A stretch of 5,730 nucleotides of DNA, from the NCBI GenBank assembly GCA_946886975.1, contig CAMPJV010000186.1, positions 1 to 5,730 on the forward strand, written 5' to 3'. The translations under genes and the position numbers were made by a program. This DNA comes from an uncultured Taibaiella sp. (lineage in GTDB: Bacteria; Bacteroidota; Bacteroidia; Chitinophagales; Chitinophagaceae). The notes beneath the pieces were generated by a model, which did not search any database, was not told the origin of the DNA, and worked only from the letters and a program-made list of their open reading frames with translations. Below, piece after piece: positions 5,209 through 5,730 of this stretch; within the stretch, counting starts at the first letter, position 1, and each line of letters begins with the position of its first letter.

Positions 5209-5730
5209 ATGAAAACACGCTTACTTCTTTCAGTCTTTGTTTCCATTTTTCTCTTGTCGCAATCTAGCTGTTATTTCATGCGCAAATCCGCTGGAGGTGG
5301 GCAGATAGGGGATATCCCGGCCCGTGCAATAAACCCTGCCGATATTGCACTGCCGCCCGGCTACAAGATAGAACCTGTAGCTAAGGGACTCACGTTTCCA
5401 AGTGCCGTAGCCATGGACGATCAGGGTCGGCTTTATGTTATTGAAACTGGCTACTCATATGGAGAGGTCTGGCAATTCCCAAAACTCCTGCGGATCAACG
5501 GAGATGGCAGTGCTACAACCATTGCGACCGGTGATAAGAATGGACCCTGGAATGGAATGACCTTCTACAAAGGAAGCTTCTATATAGCGGAAGGAGGCCA
5601 GGCTGATGGAGGTAAAATCTTAAAAGTAGGATTGGACGGCAAAATACAGGCATTGGTCTCCGGTCTTCCCAGCGTCGGGGATCACCATACGAACGGACCG
5701 GTAATTAAGGATGGGTATGTATATTTTGGG
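5209..5730 (+). CDS. PQQ-dependent sugar (glucose/sorbosone-type) dehydrogenase lipoprotein, N-terminal part
   Basis: The gene runs off the window; 174 codons are visible. The family oxidises aldoses or related aldehydes with PQQ in a six-bladed beta-propeller outside the cytoplasm and passes electrons to a carrier. Residues 1-20 are a lipoprotein signal (LLLSVFVSIFLLSQSS) with the probable lipidated Cys21, so the enzyme is likely anchored on a periplasmic membrane face. Propeller sequence begins at LPPGYKIEPVAKGLTFPSAV (48-67) and continues with RLYVIETG (74-81), GPWNGMTFYKGSFYIAEGG (112-130) and GDHHTNGP (157-164). In the last motif His159 aligns with the catalytic His144 of Acinetobacter soluble glucose dehydrogenase (NDHQSG). 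The lipobox is loose (Gln at -3 of LSQSSC), which Bacteroidota tolerate. Many relatives carry a C-terminal cytochrome c domain, which cannot be checked here. Substrate unknown. Confidence 0.9.
   Translation, partial: MKTRLLLSVFVSIFLLSQSSCYFMRKSAGGGQIGDIPARAINPADIALPPGYKIEPVAKGLTFPSAVAMDDQGRLYVIETGYSYGEVWQFPKLLRINGDGSATTIATGDKNGPWNGMTFYKGSFYIAEGGQADGGKILKVGLDGKIQALVSGLPSVGDHHTNGPVIKDGYVYFG

Overview
The window looks like chromosomal DNA of a member of the Bacteroidota, most likely a Chitinophaga- or Sphingobacterium-like lineage. That placement is an inference. It rests on promoter-like boxes of the Bacteroidota form TAnnTTTG close to several start codons, mostly weak Shine-Dalgarno sites, base composition a little below half G+C, and gene content: an acyl-CoA desaturase with a QxxHH box, a MORN-variant protein carrying cytochrome c, and a lipoprotein-type PQQ sugar dehydrogenase. 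No mobile element, tRNA, rRNA or CRISPR array is visible.

Layout. Positions 1-50 hold the last codons of a gene that starts outside the window. A strong intrinsic terminator (57-89) follows, then a short non-coding stretch with four tandem 11-bp repeats (156-199). Two minus-strand genes come next: an EmrE/QacE-type small multidrug resistance transporter (284-628) and, upstream of it, a family 2 glycosyltransferase (697-1560). A probable terminator lies between them, and its T-tract coincides with a promoter-like box for the transporter. Transcribed away from the glycosyltransferase is a plus-strand pair: an Est30-like alpha/beta hydrolase (1717-2421) and, 24 bp later, a PaiA-like GNAT acetyltransferase (2446-2976). 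The acetyltransferase converges, with 5 bp between stop codons, on a minus-strand membrane fatty acyl desaturase (2982-4079). After a 206-bp divergent intergenic region comes a plus-strand redox pair: a secreted protein fusing MORN-like repeats to a cytochrome c domain (4286-5149), and the first 174 codons of a PQQ-dependent sugar dehydrogenase lipoprotein (5209 to the window edge).

How the genes work together. Most of the window is ordinary accessory or housekeeping metabolism, with no obvious multi-gene defence or mobile system. The one clear functional coupling is at the right end. A periplasmic quinoprotein dehydrogenase next to a secreted c-type cytochrome suggests sugar or aldehyde oxidation feeding electrons into the respiratory chain, with the cytochrome as a plausible acceptor. 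The hydrolase and acetyltransferase may be co-transcribed, but nothing ties them to one pathway. The most unusual item is the MORN-cytochrome c domain combination and its unclear sixth haem ligand.
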